A stretch of 64,000 nucleotides of DNA from Acetobacter ghanensis. GTDB taxonomy: Bacteria > Pseudomonadota > Alphaproteobacteria > Acetobacterales > Acetobacteraceae. The position numbers were made by a program, and so were the translations under genes. Below are positions 9,616 through 17,832 of this stretch, piece after piece. A model generated the notes under the pieces. The model worked only from the letters and a program-made list of their open reading frames with translations, did no database searches and was not told the DNA's origin. Each line of letters starts with the position of its first letter. Positions within the stretch are counted from its first letter, which is position 1. The DNA lies in NCBI RefSeq assembly GCF_001499675.1, contig NZ_LN609302.1:2389896-2453895 (forward strand). The letters are read 5' to 3'.

Positions 9616-10605
9616 TCAGGGACGCACCACCATGCAGGCCATACCGCGCTCACGCACGGATGTGCAGAAGTCCCGCGCATCCGCCACAGCACCAAACCCC
9701 TGCACGCGCAGGCGGTAGAACGTTGCGTTGTTCTGCTCGGTCCGGACAAACGCCGGTGTAACATCTCCAAACAGGGTGGGGTAACGGGTCTTCAGCCGTG
9801 CCCATTCCTTCTGGGCTTCTGCCTCGGTCTGCAAGGCCGCCAACTGGACCTGATACTTGCCACCCGTGCTGTGGGCTGCCGTCGCCACTTTTTTGGCCGC
9901 AGGCTTGGCAACTGGGGTAGCTTCTTCCTCGCTGTCTGAAACATCATCCGTTGGAACGGGGGCTTCCTTGGGCTGCTCCGAAGCTGCGCCGGCATCCGCC
10001 GTCTCAGTGCCCTGCGCAGGCAGGTCGGAAGATGGCACGGGTTTGAGCGCCCCGCCCTCTGCCTCCGGTGCGGTCGCGGCTGGCGGTGCGCCCGGTACCG
10101 TTGCATCGGCCACAGGCGCACCAGCAGGCCCACCGGGGGCAGCGTGAGCGGCTGCGGCGTCCGGTGGGCCACCATACTGAGCGGCTAGCGCGGCGGGGTT
10201 GGGTTTTTCTGGCGCAGGAACAGGATGCCCCGGCTGGTTGGCATCTGCTTCGGGCAGAGCCAAGGTATCCAACTGCATCCCACCCGGATCAACCGGCTTG
10301 GTGCGCATGGCAACAGGCGGTGGCCCCATAACGGGAATGCCGCTCTGATGGTGGCCCAGCACTGCCCAGCCACCAATACCCAGAACCAGCAGACCGCCCA
10401 GCCCGGCCGCACCATAGGCCAGCCGCCGCGTACCGGACTCGCTCCCCAAAAAACCGGTGACCATGTCCAGCAGCTTATTCCCTGCCGCGGCACCACCTGC
10501 TGTGGGGCGGGGGGAAGGCTTGTCGTCATAATCCATGCTCATGCGCTCCCGCGCACGGCTGATGCGATCTTCTACCGTAGAGTTCTGACGGTCTTCATCA
10601 CTCAT
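9616..10605 (-). CDS. SPOR-domain membrane protein
   Basis: A 329-residue protein with a charged cytoplasmic N-terminus, one membrane helix at about residues 58-85 (AAGLGGLLVLGIGGWAVLG), a long Pro/Ala-rich periplasmic linker and a C-terminal SPOR domain (about residues 248-327, GKYQVQLAALQTEAEAQKEW). SPOR domains bind glycan strands stripped of stem peptides at division sites. The stop overlaps the neighbouring argS arrangement by one base (TGATG) and scpA follows after 8 bp, so the genes are probably cotranscribed. A role in septal peptidoglycan is inferred from the domain. Confidence 0.85.
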   Translation of the reverse strand: MSDEDRQNSTVEDRISRARERMSMDYDDKPSPRPTAGGAAAGNKLLDMVTGFLGSESGTRRLAYGAAGLGGLLVLGIGGWAVLGHHQSGIPVMGPPPVAMRTKPVDPGGMQLDTLALPEADANQPGHPVPAPEKPNPAALAAQYGGPPDAAAAHAAPGGPAGAPVADATVPGAPPAATAPEAEGGALKPVPSSDLPAQGTETADAGAASEQPKEAPVPTDDVSDSEEEATPVAKPAAKKVATAAHSTGGKYQVQLAALQTEAEAQKEWARLKTRYPTLFGDVTPAFVRTEQNNATFYRLRVQGFGAVADARDFCTSVRERGMACMVVRP

Positions 10606-12404
10606 CAGCGCATTTCCTCCACTGGGTCCACACCCATAACGGCCAGACCGGAGCGAATGACCACGGCCGTAGCCGCAACAAGGGCCAGACGCGCACGTGT
10701 GGCGTCCACAGCACCAGCCTGCAGGAACCTCAGGGACGCATCATCACGCCCACGGTTCCACAGCGCATGAAAATCGCCCGCCAGTTCGGCCAGATAGAAC
10801 GCAATACGGTGCGGCTCACGCGCAAGGGCAGCGGCTTCCACCATACGGGGCCACTCCGCCAGACGGCGCACCAGCGCCATTTCCGCATCAGATGTCAGGC
10901 TATCCAGCGCCGCACCAGCCAGAGCTGCGTTATCAACCGCGCCATACACCCCTTCCTCCGCAGCACTGCGCAGCACGGAGCGGCAGCGGGCATGGGCATA
11001 CTGCACGTAAAACACGGGGTTATCGCGCTGCTGGGCCACCACAAGGTCCAGATCAAACTCCATCTGGGCATCGCTCTTGCGGGTCAGCATGGTAAAGCGC
11101 ACCGCGTCCCGCCCGACCTCATCAATCAGGTCCCGCAGGGTGACAAACGTGCCAGCGCGCTTGGACATTTTGACCGGCTGGCCATCACGCAGAATATGCA
11201 CGATCTGGCACAGCAGCACTTCCAGCGGCACGGCGTCCCCCGTAAGGGCTTTGACTGCGGCCTTCATGCGTTTGACGTAGCCGCCATGGTCCGCGCCCCA
11301 CACGTCAATCATGACCTGTGCACCACGGGCCACCTTGTCCATGTGGTAGCCAATGTCGTTGGCAAAGTAGGTGTTTGTGCCGTCCGACTTACGCAGCGGG
11401 CGGTCCACATCATCCCCAAAGCTGGTGGAACGGAACAGAAGCTGTTCGCGTTCTTCCCAGTCTTCAGGCAGCTTGCCTTTGGGGGGCTCCAGCACGCCAT
11501 TGTACAGCAGGTCGGCTTTGGCCAGCTGGTCTATGGCCGCATCGGTCACGCCACGGGCCAGCACATCCGCTTCGGACGAAAACACATCATGGTGCACGCC
11601 AAGGGCTGCAAGGTCTTCCTTGATGGCGCTGAGCATATGGGTCACGGCAAAGCCGCGCACGGTTTCCAGCCATGTGGCGGCAGGGGCAGGCAGAGGCGCG
11701 CCATCCACATCCACTTCGGCCAGCTTGTTCCCAAACTCCGCCGCCAGTGCCTCACCTACCGGAATAAGATATTCGCCCTGATATTGCAGGCCACCCGGAG
11801 CAAGGGCCGAAAAATCGTCCTGCGTCATTTTGGTGCCCAGCACCTGCAGGTAACGCCAGTAGGCAGCCCATGCCAGCGCCTTGACCTGATTGCCTGCGTC
11901 GTTGATGTAAAATTCCTTGGTCACATCAAACCCGGCCTTGGCCATAAGGTTGGCCAGCGCATCGCCCACCACGGCACCGCGGCAATGGCCAACATGCATG
12001 GGGCCAGTGGGGTTGGCGGACACATATTCCACATTCACCCGCACGCCCTTGCCCGCCGTGGACTGGCCATAGGTCTCACCCACATTCAGCACCACAGGCA
12101 GCACAGCCCGCAGTACGGCAGGGTCCAGGGTAATATTGACAAAGCCCGGCCCGGCAGCGGCCACGGCAGCAATGCCTTCCACCTTCTGCAAGGCGGCTAC
12201 AAGGTCAGCCGCAATATCGGCTGGTTTGCGACGCGCGGCCTTGGCCAGCAGCAGAGCGGCGTTGGTGGCCATGTCCCCATGAGCGGGGTCACGCGTGGGG
12301 GTCAGCTCCACACGGGCCAGCGTTTCCTCAGGCACGTCGGGCAGCAGTTCCCGCACAATGGCCAGAACATGATGACGGTAACGCTGAAAAACACACTCGG
12401 ACAT
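10605..12404 (-). CDS. argS: Arginyl-tRNA synthetase
   Basis: Class I synthetase that attaches arginine to tRNA-Arg. The 599-residue protein shows the N-terminal additional domain, the HIGH-type signature as PMHVGHCRGAVVGDALANL, the KMSK-type signature as VKMSKRAGTFVTL, and the C-terminal anticodon-binding DALR domain ending PVEEMR. Length is normal. It heads a run argS, SPOR protein, scpA, scpB with one- to eight-base spacing. Confidence 0.97.
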   Translation of the reverse strand: MSECVFQRYRHHVLAIVRELLPDVPEETLARVELTPTRDPAHGDMATNAALLLAKAARRKPADIAADLVAALQKVEGIAAVAAAGPGFVNITLDPAVLRAVLPVVLNVGETYGQSTAGKGVRVNVEYVSANPTGPMHVGHCRGAVVGDALANLMAKAGFDVTKEFYINDAGNQVKALAWAAYWRYLQVLGTKMTQDDFSALAPGGLQYQGEYLIPVGEALAAEFGNKLAEVDVDGAPLPAPAATWLETVRGFAVTHMLSAIKEDLAALGVHHDVFSSEADVLARGVTDAAIDQLAKADLLYNGVLEPPKGKLPEDWEEREQLLFRSTSFGDDVDRPLRKSDGTNTYFANDIGYHMDKVARGAQVMIDVWGADHGGYVKRMKAAVKALTGDAVPLEVLLCQIVHILRDGQPVKMSKRAGTFVTLRDLIDEVGRDAVRFTMLTRKSDAQMEFDLDLVVAQQRDNPVFYVQYAHARCRSVLRSAAEEGVYGAVDNAALAGAALDSLTSDAEMALVRRLAEWPRMVEAAALAREPHRIAFYLAELAGDFHALWNRGRDDASLRFLQAGAVDATRARLALVAATAVVIRSGLAVMGVDPVEEMR

Positions 12405-12445
12405 AGACCACTTAACCCCGTAATAAAGTGCAGCAAACGCGTTTA

Positions 12446-13636
12446 TCAGCCTGCAACAGACAAGTCCGTCAACCGCCTATGTTCTTCCATGGCGTATCGA
12501 TCGGTCATGGAAGCCACGTAATCCGCCACGGTGCGGTGCACAGCCCCTTCATCTTTCTCCTTAACACGCTGCTGCCATTCGGCTGGCAACAGGTTGGGCG
12601 ACTCCGTAAGTGTGGTGAACAGCTCCCCCGTTACGTGCCGGGCCTTGTGGGTCATTCGGTTGACCCGCCAGTGCCGGTACAGCTTGGCGAACAGGAATTT
12701 GCGAATACCCTTGTTGGCCTCCTCCATAGCCATGCCAAAGGCTACAACAGGTGCATTGGCGGCGCGAATATCCTCCACGCTTTTTGGCGCAAGATCCGCC
12801 AGCCGCTCCCGCGTGCAGACCAACACATCCGTCACCAGAGCATGAATAACGCGGCGCACCATTTCGTGCCGGATGCGCTGGTGGGTGCGGGTATCGGACT
12901 TGGGCAGGTCTGCTGCCAGCGTTCGGGCTTCGGCCAGCGCCTGCCCCACCAGCGGTACGTCCACCAGATCATCCAGTGAGAGCAGGCCGGATTTAACGCC
13001 ATCGTCCAGATCATGCCCGTGGTAGGCAATATCATCCGCCAGAGCGGCCACCTGTGCCTCGGCCGAGGCATAACCGCCCAGATCCAGCGGAAACAGCGCA
13101 TCCACCTCCGCCAGACGGGGAGAAGGCCTGCGCACGGGGCCATTGTGCTTGGCCAGCCCTTCCAGCGTTTCCCATGTCAGGTTCAGGCCATCAAACGCCA
13201 GATAGCGCCGCTCCAGCAGCATGACCTGCCGTAATGCCTGCGCGTTGTGGTCAAACCCGCCGTGGCGTTGCATGTGCGCGGCAAGGGCATCCTCCCCCGC
13301 ATGGCCAAAAGGGGTGTGTCCAAGGTCATGCGCCAAGGCCACGGCCTCGGTCAGATCCTCATCCAGCCGCAGGTATCGGGCCATCGAGCGGGCCACCTGC
13401 GCCACTTCGAGCGAATGGGTCAGCCGGGTGCGAAAAAAATCGCCCTCGTGGTTGATGAACACCTGCGTCTTATATTGCAGGCGGCGGAAGCCGGAGGAAT
13501 GCACCACCCGGTCCCGGTCCCGCTGCCAAGGCGAACGGGTAAGAGATTCCGGCTCCGCGTGCAGCCTTCTGCCCCGTCCCTCGGCAGGTTGCACGGCATA
13601 GGGCATGAGCGCATCGCGTTGTGTGGCCTGTAGCAT
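12446..13636 (-). CDS. dgt: Deoxyguanosinetriphosphate triphosphohydrolase-like protein (dgt family)
   Basis: HD-domain hydrolase that cleaves dNTPs to nucleoside and triphosphate. Visible elements are RDRDRVVHSSGFRRLQYKTQV, the first metal ligand H in TRLTHSLEVAQVARS, the HD pair in VALAHDLGHTPFGHAGEDAL, and a later DDIAYHGHDLDDG. The 396-residue form starting at 13636 (MLQATQRDAL) is the usual length; an ATG-frame extension to 13681 adds a poorly conserved leader. It lies 41 bp upstream of argS on the same strand and is divergent from the ErpA-type gene. Confidence 0.9.
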   Translation of the reverse strand: MLQATQRDALMPYAVQPAEGRGRRLHAEPESLTRSPWQRDRDRVVHSSGFRRLQYKTQVFINHEGDFFRTRLTHSLEVAQVARSMARYLRLDEDLTEAVALAHDLGHTPFGHAGEDALAAHMQRHGGFDHNAQALRQVMLLERRYLAFDGLNLTWETLEGLAKHNGPVRRPSPRLAEVDALFPLDLGGYASAEAQVAALADDIAYHGHDLDDGVKSGLLSLDDLVDVPLVGQALAEARTLAADLPKSDTRTHQRIRHEMVRRVIHALVTDVLVCTRERLADLAPKSVEDIRAANAPVVAFGMAMEEANKGIRKFLFAKLYRHWRVNRMTHKARHVTGELFTTLTESPNLLPAEWQQRVKEKDEGAVHRTVADYVASMTDRYAMEEHRRLTDLSVAG

Positions 13637-13698
13637 TACGCACCTCCTGCTTGTCCGGGTGGCACAATGCCCACGGACCATGCCCTGCCGATCTTAGG

Positions 13699-13726
13699 CC
13701 ATTGGAGGAAAGTTGACCATTGGAGG
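13699..13726. repeat. Direct repeat of CCATTGGAGG in the divergent dgt/erpA promoter region
   Basis: The ten bases CCATTGGAGG occur at 13699-13708 and again at 13717-13726, so the copies start 18 bp apart (close to two helical turns). They sit between the two divergent start codons. This could be a regulator site for either gene, but no known factor was matched. Confidence 0.4.
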
Positions 13727-13772
13727 CGTCTTTCCCCTTCAAACCTGCACGCGGGCAGATTATCTATGAAGC

Positions 13773-14144
13773 ATGACACAGCCAGCCCCCACTTTTTCCG
13801 TCTCGGATTCCGCGGCCAGCCGCATTGCCAGCGTGGTTGCCAAAAAGCAGGCCACCGCCCCCACACCGCAGGCCGCACCTGTTGCGCTGCGCGTATCGGT
13901 TGAGGCGGGAGGCTGCAACGGGTTCCAATACCTATTTACGCTCACCGCGGCGGATGACATCAAAGGGGATGATGTGCGCATAGAAAAGAACGGCGCACTG
14001 GTGGTGGTGGACCCCACAAGTCTGGACCTGCTGGCAGGAGCAGAGCTGGAATTTGCGGACAAGCTGATGGGCGCGCATTTTTCCATCACCAACCCCAATG
14101 CAGCCTCCTCCTGCGGGTGCGGTACGAGCTTTTCGCTGGCATGA
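13773..14144 (+). CDS. Iron-sulfur cluster insertion protein, ErpA/HesB family
   Basis: A-type carrier that receives Fe-S clusters and hands them to apo-enzymes. The 123-residue protein has the three conserved cysteines: one in GGCNGFQY and the CGCG pair near the end (SSCGCGTSFSLA). The N-terminal 30 residues contain an Ala/Thr/Pro-rich insert. The stop overlaps the start of xth as ATGA. Possible local clients are PqqE, the ferredoxin and the Rieske protein, which is inference only. Confidence 0.9.
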   Translation: MTQPAPTFSVSDSAASRIASVVAKKQATAPTPQAAPVALRVSVEAGGCNGFQYLFTLTAADDIKGDDVRIEKNGALVVVDPTSLDLLAGAELEFADKLMGAHFSITNPNAASSCGCGTSFSLA

Positions 14145-14926
14145 AAATTGCAACATGGAACGTGAACTCGGTCCGCCAACGGCAGGATCTGGTTTTGGAC
14201 TGGCTGGCGCGCGAGCAGCCTGACGTGCTGATGATGCAGGAAATCAAGTGCGAAACGAACCTGTTTCCCACTGCGGTTTTTGAGCAGGCTGGGTATGGCT
14301 GCGCCGTGGTGGGGCAAAAGTCCTATAACGGGGTTGCCACGCTGGTACGCGGCACGTTTGACATCACCACCGACCATCTGCCCGGCTTTACCGACCCTGC
14401 CGCCCGCTATGTAGAAGTGCGCACAAAAGGGCTGGTGCTAGGCAACCTGTACCTGCCCAACGGCAATTCCGGCGGGGAGCAGGGCTATGCGACCAAACTG
14501 AACTTTCTGGACGCACTGGCAGCCCGCGCAGAGCACTTCATGCAGCAAGATACCGACTTTGTGCTGGCTGGGGATTACAACATCTGCCCCACACCAGAGG
14601 ACTGCGCGCCCGGTGCCCTTGGGCCGGAAGATGCGCTTGTGCGCCCCCAAAGCCGGGCTGCGTGGCGGCGCCTGCGCTGGCTGGGGCTGACGGATGCCCT
14701 ACGCGCCCTGCACCCCAATGGCGCGGCCTATACCTTCTGGGACTATCAGGCCGGAGCATGGCAGCGTGACTGCGGGTTGCGGATTGACCACATGCTCCTT
14801 TCCCCCCGCGTGGCCGAGCACCTGCAAACCGCTCGCCCGGACCGGGACGAACGCGGCATGGAGCGCCCGTCCGACCATGTGCCGCTTATTGTCACGCTGG
14901 ATGACGGGTTAACCCCCGCCCCATAA
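14141..14926 (+). CDS. xth: Exodeoxyribonuclease III
   Basis: AP endonuclease and 3'-5' exonuclease of base-excision repair (EEP superfamily). The start MKIATWNVNSVRQRQDLVLDWL is canonical and overlaps the upstream stop as ATGA, which is why 14141 is preferred over an in-frame ATG at 14117. Metal ligand E is in LMMQEIKCE, catalytic motifs include GDYNICPTPED and the C-terminal DHMLLSPRVAEHL and ERPSDHVPLIV. The length of 261 residues is normal. Confidence 0.95.
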   Translation: MKIATWNVNSVRQRQDLVLDWLAREQPDVLMMQEIKCETNLFPTAVFEQAGYGCAVVGQKSYNGVATLVRGTFDITTDHLPGFTDPAARYVEVRTKGLVLGNLYLPNGNSGGEQGYATKLNFLDALAARAEHFMQQDTDFVLAGDYNICPTPEDCAPGALGPEDALVRPQSRAAWRRLRWLGLTDALRALHPNGAAYTFWDYQAGAWQRDCGLRIDHMLLSPRVAEHLQTARPDRDERGMERPSDHVPLIVTLDDGLTPAP

Positions 14927-14970
14927 TTCCGACGGGGCGGCACCTGCCTGTTGCCGGATAAGGAATACCG

Positions 14971-15495
14971 TTGTCTTTTTTCATCCGTCTGGCGCGGTCC
15001 GAGGAGGCCTTGGCCCTCCCCGCGCTGGAACGCTCCGCTGCACAGGCTTTTTGCAGCGTGCCCGACTTAGCCCGACTGGGGGAGGGAGACGTCCTGCCCG
15101 TTGCCACCCACCTTGCCAGCATTGCGCAGGCAACCTGCTGGATTGCGGTTGACGGTCACGGACGGGCTGTAGGGTTCTTAACCGCACAGCGCTATGGCCG
15201 TGATCTGCATATTCAGGAAATGTCGGTTATGCTGGCGGCACAGGGGCAGGGTCTTGGCCGCCGTCTGCTTATGGTGGCCTGTGACCACGCACAGGCGACT
15301 GGGCTGTTACGTCTGACGTTAACAACCTTTGTGGCTGTTCCGTGGAACGCGCCTTTTTATGCCAGAGCTGGCTTTTGCATCATCCCTCCCCCCATGCTGG
15401 ACCAACGACTGGCAGCCCTGCTGCGGGAGGAAGAAAACAGCCTTGCTGGCGGCGCACGCTGCGCCATGCAGTACAATCTGGCGCAGCGCGGTTAA
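14971..15495 (+). CDS. GNAT-family N-acetyltransferase
   Basis: A 174-residue single-domain acetyltransferase. The acetyl-CoA binding loop is visible as AQGQGLGRRLLM (the Q/RxxGxG/A motif, about residues 88-99), with the preceding strand LHIQEMSVML and the C-terminal PFYARAGF typical of the family. The start is TTG (TTG TCT TTT TTC). Acceptor unknown. It lies 44 bp after xth and about 210 bp before pqqA. Confidence 0.85.
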   Translation: MSFFIRLARSEEALALPALERSAAQAFCSVPDLARLGEGDVLPVATHLASIAQATCWIAVDGHGRAVGFLTAQRYGRDLHIQEMSVMLAAQGQGLGRRLLMVACDHAQATGLLRLTLTTFVAVPWNAPFYARAGFCIIPPPMLDQRLAALLREEENSLAGGARCAMQYNLAQRG

Positions 15496-15706
15496 AACTG
15501 TTTCAAAATTATACACTTACAGAGGCCGGCCCTCCCTGCGCAATCACACTAGCGTGAGATATGGCCGCGCATCCCTCTTAACCGGTCGGATACCCTTGCA
15601 CGTTTGTTATTTTTCATCACACTGAAGGCGCTCTGACGCACCGCACGTACATGCGATGTGTGGCTGCGTTTTGTGCACCCCACACCCAATGCCAAGGAGA
15701 CACATC

Positions 15707-15787
15707 ATGGCCTGGAACGCACCAAAAGTGACGGAAATTCCGTTGGGCGCAGAAATCAACAGCTATGTCTGCGGTCAGAAGAAATAA
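15707..15787 (+). CDS. pqqA: Coenzyme PQQ precursor peptide PqqA
   Basis: A 26-residue peptide, MAWNAPKVTEIPLGAEINSY followed by VCGQKK. Glu16 and Tyr20, separated by three residues, are the pair that PqqE cross-links and from which the whole PQQ skeleton is made. A good ribosome binding site (AAGGAG) lies ten bases upstream. A hairpin with a T run follows directly, so pqqA is probably made in excess over the other pqq genes. PQQ is the cofactor of the membrane glucose and alcohol dehydrogenases on which acetic acid bacteria depend. Confidence 0.97.
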   Translation: MAWNAPKVTEIPLGAEINSYVCGQKK

Positions 15788-15807
15788 GAGAGGGCCATCC
15801 CTCTCTC

Positions 15808-15858
15808 AGCCGTCAGGCGGAGCTGGCCCCAACCGGCTTTCCCCCTGACGGCTTTTTT
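15808..15858 (+). terminator. Hairpin with T run between pqqA and pqqB
   Basis: AGCCGTCAGG (15808-15817) pairs with CCTGACGGCT (15844-15853), followed by TTTTTT. The long loop contains a second smaller pairing (CTGGCCC/ACCGG region). It is placed 20 bp after the pqqA stop, and most likely partially terminates transcription or protects the short pqqA message. Confidence 0.75.
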
Positions 15859-15874
15859 GTTTAGAAAGCGCCTT

Positions 15875-16786
15875 ATGCTTGATATTGTTGTCCTTGGCGC
15901 AGCCGCTGGTGGCGGTTTTCCGCAATGGAACTCCAACGCCCCCGCTTGCCGCCGCGCCCGCGCGGGTGACCCCGCAGCCCCTGCCCGTACACAGGCGTCC
16001 ATCGCCGTAAGTGGTGACGGGGTATCGTGGTATGTGCTTAACGCCTCCCCGGACCTGCGCACCCAGATCAACCAGACTCCAGACATGCACCCCCGCACGG
16101 GCCTGCGCTCCACCCCCATTGCAGGTGTGGTGCTGACCAGTGGGGAAATTGACGCCATTACGGGCCTGCTGACCCTGCGTGAGCGCCAGCCTTTCCAGCT
16201 TTATGCCACACAACCCGTGCTGGACCAGCTGGACGCCAACCCCATTTTTAATGCGCTTGACCGCACACTGGTGCCCCGCCTGCGCATGGTGCTGGACCAG
16301 CCCATTACGCTGGAACCGCCCAACTTCCGCATCACGCCGTTTTCCGTTCCCGGCAAAGTGCCGCTCTATGCCGAAAAAGCGGAAAACCCGGCCGAGATCA
16401 TGAATAATGGCGAGACCATCGGGCTGGAAATAACCGATGGCACATCCCGCGCCCTGTTCATTCCCGGTTGCGCGATGATGACGGATGACCTGCGCGCCCA
16501 CCTGCGGGGGGCCGATGCCGTATTTTTTGACGGCACACTCTGGACGGATGATGAAATGGTGCGTGCGGGACTTGGCAGCAAAACAGGCCACCGCATGGGC
16601 CATATGTCCCTCGCGGACCAGCCCGATGGCACCTTTGCCGCGTTTGCGGGGCTTGACGTCAAACGCAAGATCCTCATCCACATCAACAATTCCAACCCGG
16701 TTCTGCTGGCGGACAGCCCCGAGCGCAAACAGGCCGAAGCCGCAGGCTGGGACGTGGCCTTTGATGGCATGAAGGTAAGATTATGA
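15875..16786 (+). CDS. pqqB: PQQ biosynthesis protein PqqB
   Basis: Metallo-beta-lactamase-fold protein. It starts MLDIVVLGAAAGGGFPQWNS, the family signature; an in-frame TTG at 15857 lies inside the terminator T run and is unlikely. The protein has 303 residues, the normal size. In the family the usual zinc ligands are only partly kept and a structural CxCxxC-like site can occur; here the sequence shows GCAMMTDDLRAHLRGADAVFFDGT. It has been proposed to act in hydroxylation of the cross-linked Glu-Tyr intermediate. It overlaps pqqC by four bases. Confidence 0.96.
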   Translation: MLDIVVLGAAAGGGFPQWNSNAPACRRARAGDPAAPARTQASIAVSGDGVSWYVLNASPDLRTQINQTPDMHPRTGLRSTPIAGVVLTSGEIDAITGLLTLRERQPFQLYATQPVLDQLDANPIFNALDRTLVPRLRMVLDQPITLEPPNFRITPFSVPGKVPLYAEKAENPAEIMNNGETIGLEITDGTSRALFIPGCAMMTDDLRAHLRGADAVFFDGTLWTDDEMVRAGLGSKTGHRMGHMSLADQPDGTFAAFAGLDVKRKILIHINNSNPVLLADSPERKQAEAAGWDVAFDGMKVRL

Positions 16787-17523
16787 CCGACCGTATTCTC
16801 ACCCCCGATGAGCTGGAAGCCGCCCTACGGGCCATTGGCGCAGAGCGCTACCACAACCTGCACCCCTTCCACCGTGCCCTGCATGACGGAAAGCTGAACA
16901 AGGGGCAGGTTCAGGCTTGGGCGCTGAACCGCTATTATTATCAGGCCAGCATTCCCGCCAAGGATGCCTCCCTTCTGGCCCGCCTGCCCACCACGGAGCT
17001 GCGGCGTGAATGGCGGCGCAGGCTGGAAGACCATGACGGCACACAGCCCGGCACGGGCGGTGTTGCCCGCTGGCTCAAACTGACCGATGGCCTTGGGCTG
17101 GACCGTGCCTATGTGGAATCGCTCGACGGCCTGCTGCCGGGTACGCGCTTTGCGGTGGAAGCCTACGTGCAGTTTGTGCGCGAACGCTCCATTCTGGAAG
17201 CCATTGCCTCCTCCCTGACCGAGCTGTTCTCTCCCACCATTATCAGCGAACGTGTTGCGGGGATGCTCAGCAACTATGATTTTGTCACGGAAGAAACCCT
17301 CGCCTACTTCAAGCCGCGTTTAACGCAGGCCCCGCAGGATTCCGCCTTTGCGCTGGCTTACGTTAAGAAACACGCCCGTACGGCCGAACAGCAGAAGGCG
17401 GTGCTGGACGCCCTTAAGTTCAAATGCAATGTCCTGTGGTCCATGCTGGATGCGCTGGATTACGCCTACGTTGTACCCGCGCGCATTCCCCCCGGCGCAT
17501 TCCGCCCGGACCCGCAGGCATGA
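16783..17523 (+). CDS. pqqC: Pyrroloquinoline-quinone synthase PqqC
   Basis: Cofactor-free oxidase that performs the last step, ring closure and eight-electron oxidation of AHQQ to PQQ. The 246-residue helical protein contains YHNLHPFHRALHDGKLNKGQ, WALNRYYYQASIPAKDASLLAR and the late SNYDFVTEETLAYFKPRL. Residues of the active site reported for the family (several His, Tyr and Arg/Lys) are present in these segments. It overlaps pqqB and pqqD by ATGA junctions. Confidence 0.97.
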   Translation: MTDRILTPDELEAALRAIGAERYHNLHPFHRALHDGKLNKGQVQAWALNRYYYQASIPAKDASLLARLPTTELRREWRRRLEDHDGTQPGTGGVARWLKLTDGLGLDRAYVESLDGLLPGTRFAVEAYVQFVRERSILEAIASSLTELFSPTIISERVAGMLSNYDFVTEETLAYFKPRLTQAPQDSAFALAYVKKHARTAEQQKAVLDALKFKCNVLWSMLDALDYAYVVPARIPPGAFRPDPQA

Positions 17524-17816
17524 CAGGGGCCACAGGCCATACTGTGACAGAAAGCTGTGTGCCGCGTTTTGCGCGCGGCACACGCCTGCAATACGACCGC
17601 GTGCGCGAGGTCTGGTTCATTCAGGCCCCCGAACGCGCTTTTCATGCAGACCCCATTGCCGCGGAAGTGCTGCAACTGGTGGATGGGTCACGCACACTGG
17701 CCGCAATCATTGACCTGCTTGCCCAAAAGTTTGAGGCACCACGCACCGTTATTGCGCATGACGTGCTGGCTCTGGTAGCCGAACTGGCCGCCAAACAGAT
17801 TCTGCTGCACACATGA
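17520..17816 (+). CDS. pqqD: PQQ biosynthesis chaperone PqqD
   Basis: Small chaperone that binds PqqA and presents it to PqqE; a RiPP recognition element. The 98-residue protein has the three-strand, winged-helix pattern: VPRFARGTRLQYDRVREVWF, then PIAAEVLQLVDGSRTLAAII. The ATG at 17520 overlaps the pqqC stop, the usual coupling; the frame is open further upstream but that region is inside pqqC. Confidence 0.95.
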   Translation: MTGATGHTVTESCVPRFARGTRLQYDRVREVWFIQAPERAFHADPIAAEVLQLVDGSRTLAAIIDLLAQKFEAPRTVIAHDVLALVAELAAKQILLHT

Positions 17817-17832
17817 GCAGCCCTCCCCCCCC

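Noticed and set aside
10767..12521. 584-codon plus-strand frame opposite argS
   Set aside because: Complement of argS; His/Gly/Gln-rich composition and no family motif. Its length is a side effect of GC-rich codon use.
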